Part shown: positions 62,111 through 64,000 of the stretch, in pieces
Position numbering within the stretch: position 1 is the stretch's first letter
Layout: every line of letters begins with the position of its first letter
Assembly (NCBI GenBank): GCA_003864495.1
Contig: ML133458.1
Coordinates: forward strand, 806,001 to 870,000
Origin: Nemopilema nomurai
Lineage: Eukaryota > Cnidaria > Scyphozoa > Rhizostomeae > Rhizostomatidae
Length of the DNA stretch: 64,000 nt
Direction: 5' to 3'
Position numbers and translations under genes: made by a program
Notes under the pieces: generated by a model
Database searches by the model: none
What the model was told of the DNA's origin: nothing
Seen by the model: only the letters and a program-made list of their open reading frames with translations

Positions 62111-63683
62111 ATGGCGGACGAATCAGCAAGATCGCGCCAATATGTTTACAAGGAGGTAAGGACGAGGGATTTAGTTATTGCTTTTATTGTACCAGGGAAG
62201 GGGCAAGTAGTAATTACTCTTCTCTTTAATGATAAAGTGGCATTAGCTAGCCAGTCATTTTTTCATCTAAGAAGGGGAAGATGTTTAGGGGATTGGGTGA
62301 TTTTCTTTCAGCTTAAACTTCAGGACATCGATCAAGTATGATATTTTGCAAATATTCTGCCATAGCTAAGTAGAGATAATGAAGACTGTTTTTGTGTTCA
62401 GCCAGTATCACACAACAACACCTCTTTACCATCCCAACCATTTTATTCATCCTGGCCATAATATAATTGAATGTTTCTTGTCATCTTATTTCAGAAGTAT
62501 GGCTTTGATTAGCTATATTTTTTGTATTACCCCTGACTCTGCTATAATACTGTGTAAGACCCATATAAGTGTTTTTAAAAGTGAAGTAAAAAATTAAATT
62601 TGTCTAATCTAATCTAATGTGACTTGGTCTAATCTAATACATTTTCATTCCAGAACTCAAATCTTGTTCTACAAGCCGACTTATCCCTGATTGAAAGAAG
62701 AGGAAGAAATGAGGCCACTGGTGAAGTGCTGTCTCTTGTTGGTCACCTTCAGGGAACAAAGATGGGTGACAGATCTCAAAGATCACAAGCCCCTGAGTTG
62801 AAAGAAAAGAAGGCCAAGTGAGTAATGTGACTTTGTGGCCCATACTGTTGTGTGCCTTTGTTTTCACTTTTAATGTTATTTTGGGCTACTGAGCCCATTA
62901 ATAAAGAATACTTTGAAAATGTTCCCATAGCAGTATTTTCTGTGTTTGTCAAATGGGTTGATACACATGTGCAGCTAGGAGAATCCAAATTTTTGCAAAA
63001 TGTGCAAAAGCCCAAATGAAAACATGCAATACTCTTGATTTGTAAGGCTATTTCATGAATATGCCCATTGTGTTAGATTTATTATGAGATTTATTGTGGG
63101 AGATTTTTCCAAATAGGAAGCAAAAGAGAGTGGATAGTGATGACAATTTTGCAAAGATCAGATCATCAACATTGTTATCTGGTGAGACAGAAGATATCTC
63201 AGGGATATATTATCACCCAAAAACCAGGGAAACAAAGCACACCTACGAAGTCTTGCTCAGCTTCATTCAAGCTGCTATTGGAGATCAGGTATCCACCTTT
63301 CCACCAAATTTTATTTAGGTATAGATTCATGGCAACAGCTACAGACAATCTTGCAAGTGTTTATGATGCATATAACATTTTTTTAAATCTCTCCTCGCTT
63401 TCTCAAGTGTTTATCAACCAAGATTTTATTTTTGATATTGTAAACAGCAAAGTTAAAATTCCAAAAGAGAATCATGCTGTATCACATTCATGATACAAAG
63501 AATCAAGTTCTTATCTTCAGGGATCCTTTGTCACAGGTTAGCCTTGTGTCAATTGGAAATTCCAGAATTCTCTCCTTAGCTCTGAAAAGATCATTTACAT
63601 ATTACTCATTTTTTCAGCCCAGAGATATTTTATGTGGTGCTGCAGATGAAGTTCTTTTTGCCTTGAAAGATGACAAACTAAGA
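62111..63683 (+). CDS. SNRNP200: SNRNP200 (Brr2 U5 snRNP helicase), N-terminal exons, partial
   Basis: N-terminus of the ~2100-residue spliceosomal DExD/H helicase that unwinds U4/U6 during spliceosome activation. Exons 62111-62155, 62654-62817, 63117-63288 and 63618-63683 encode 149 residues; all junctions are GT-AG with correct phases, and the last ends at a GTAAGT donor, so the gene continues beyond the window. Matches to the animal family: [15 protein letters not shown], then [77 protein letters not shown]. The helicase and Sec63 modules lie outside. The start sits in a favourable context (AACCATGGCGG). It is the only gene right of the satellite palindrome and reads away from it. Confidence 0.94.
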
Positions 63684-64000
63684 GTAAGTGTTATACAATA
63701 AAATTAATGTTCAATTATATATATAAATATAATGTTCAATTATAGAATGAGCATTCGTTTTTGAAGCAGCAAGCTGGAGTTTGATTCTGACCAAGAGTGG
63801 TTTGATGCAATTGGGTAGCACCCATGTGGAATGAATTTTCCTCTTGTCAGCATTTGCCTTATGATTATATATATATAAATATATAAAGTGAATGGATTTT
63901 TTCAATTAGCACTTATTTTGATCTTTTATCTTTTAAAGTAGAAAAAAGTTAAATCTGACTTTAAAATAATTTTCTTGCATGGTTCTGGAATGGTTGTACT
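63684..64000 (+). other. SNRNP200 intron, truncated by window end
   Basis: Follows the GTAAGT donor at 63684. AT-rich, with TATATATAAATATA runs near 63,716 and 63,864. No exon seen before the window ends. Confidence 0.75.

Overview
The window looks like nuclear DNA from an animal, most probably a cnidarian (anthozoan such as a stony coral or sea anemone). It is AT-rich and has long intergenic spaces, canonical GT-AG introns, a secreted multi-FAS1 protein, a compact orphan rhodopsin-like receptor, and NOP56, THOC1 and SNRNP200 proteins that read like animal orthologues. The animal origin is well supported. The cnidarian placement is inference.

Layout. 482-9146 (+): the 3' seven coding exons of NOP56 (box C/D snoRNP core); the gene starts left of the window. 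10597-30193 (-): one large secreted-protein gene, convergent with NOP56. A signal-peptide exon at 30145-30193 is separated by an 11.6-kb intron from two FAS1 domains, then a ~3.8-kb Lys/Glu/Pro-rich tandem-repeat exon, then two more FAS1 domains. All splice phases agree, but the repeat exon carries several frame disruptions. 30.4-46.9 kb: gene-poor, with a duplicated ~390-bp dispersed element, a 14-bp minisatellite and several small repeats. 47006-47959 (-): a class A GPCR. 51330-53601 (-): THOC1 with a single intron, no recognisable C-terminal death domain, and a stop codon inside a 61-bp tandem repeat. 54668-57380 (+): a weakly supported four-exon small transcript behind a possible E2F-type promoter. 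57.4-60.9 kb: a satellite built on TAGCTACTTAAGG that reverses orientation at about 59,835, making a very large foldback with a near-perfect central core. 62111-63683 (+): the first four coding exons of SNRNP200 (U5 helicase Brr2), which continues beyond the window.

How the genes relate. NOP56, THOC1 and SNRNP200 act in snoRNP/ribosome biogenesis, mRNP export and splicing. They are housekeeping genes that happen to be neighbours, with no operon-like arrangement. The FAS1 protein (extracellular) and the GPCR (membrane) are lineage-type genes placed among them. The most unusual items are the inverted satellite palindrome, the FAS1-FAS1-(KE repeat)-FAS1-FAS1 architecture, and the altered 3' end of THOC1. 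Single-base deletions recur inside repeats (FAS1 array, 58.8-59.0 kb satellite), so residual assembly error in repeats is a real possibility.
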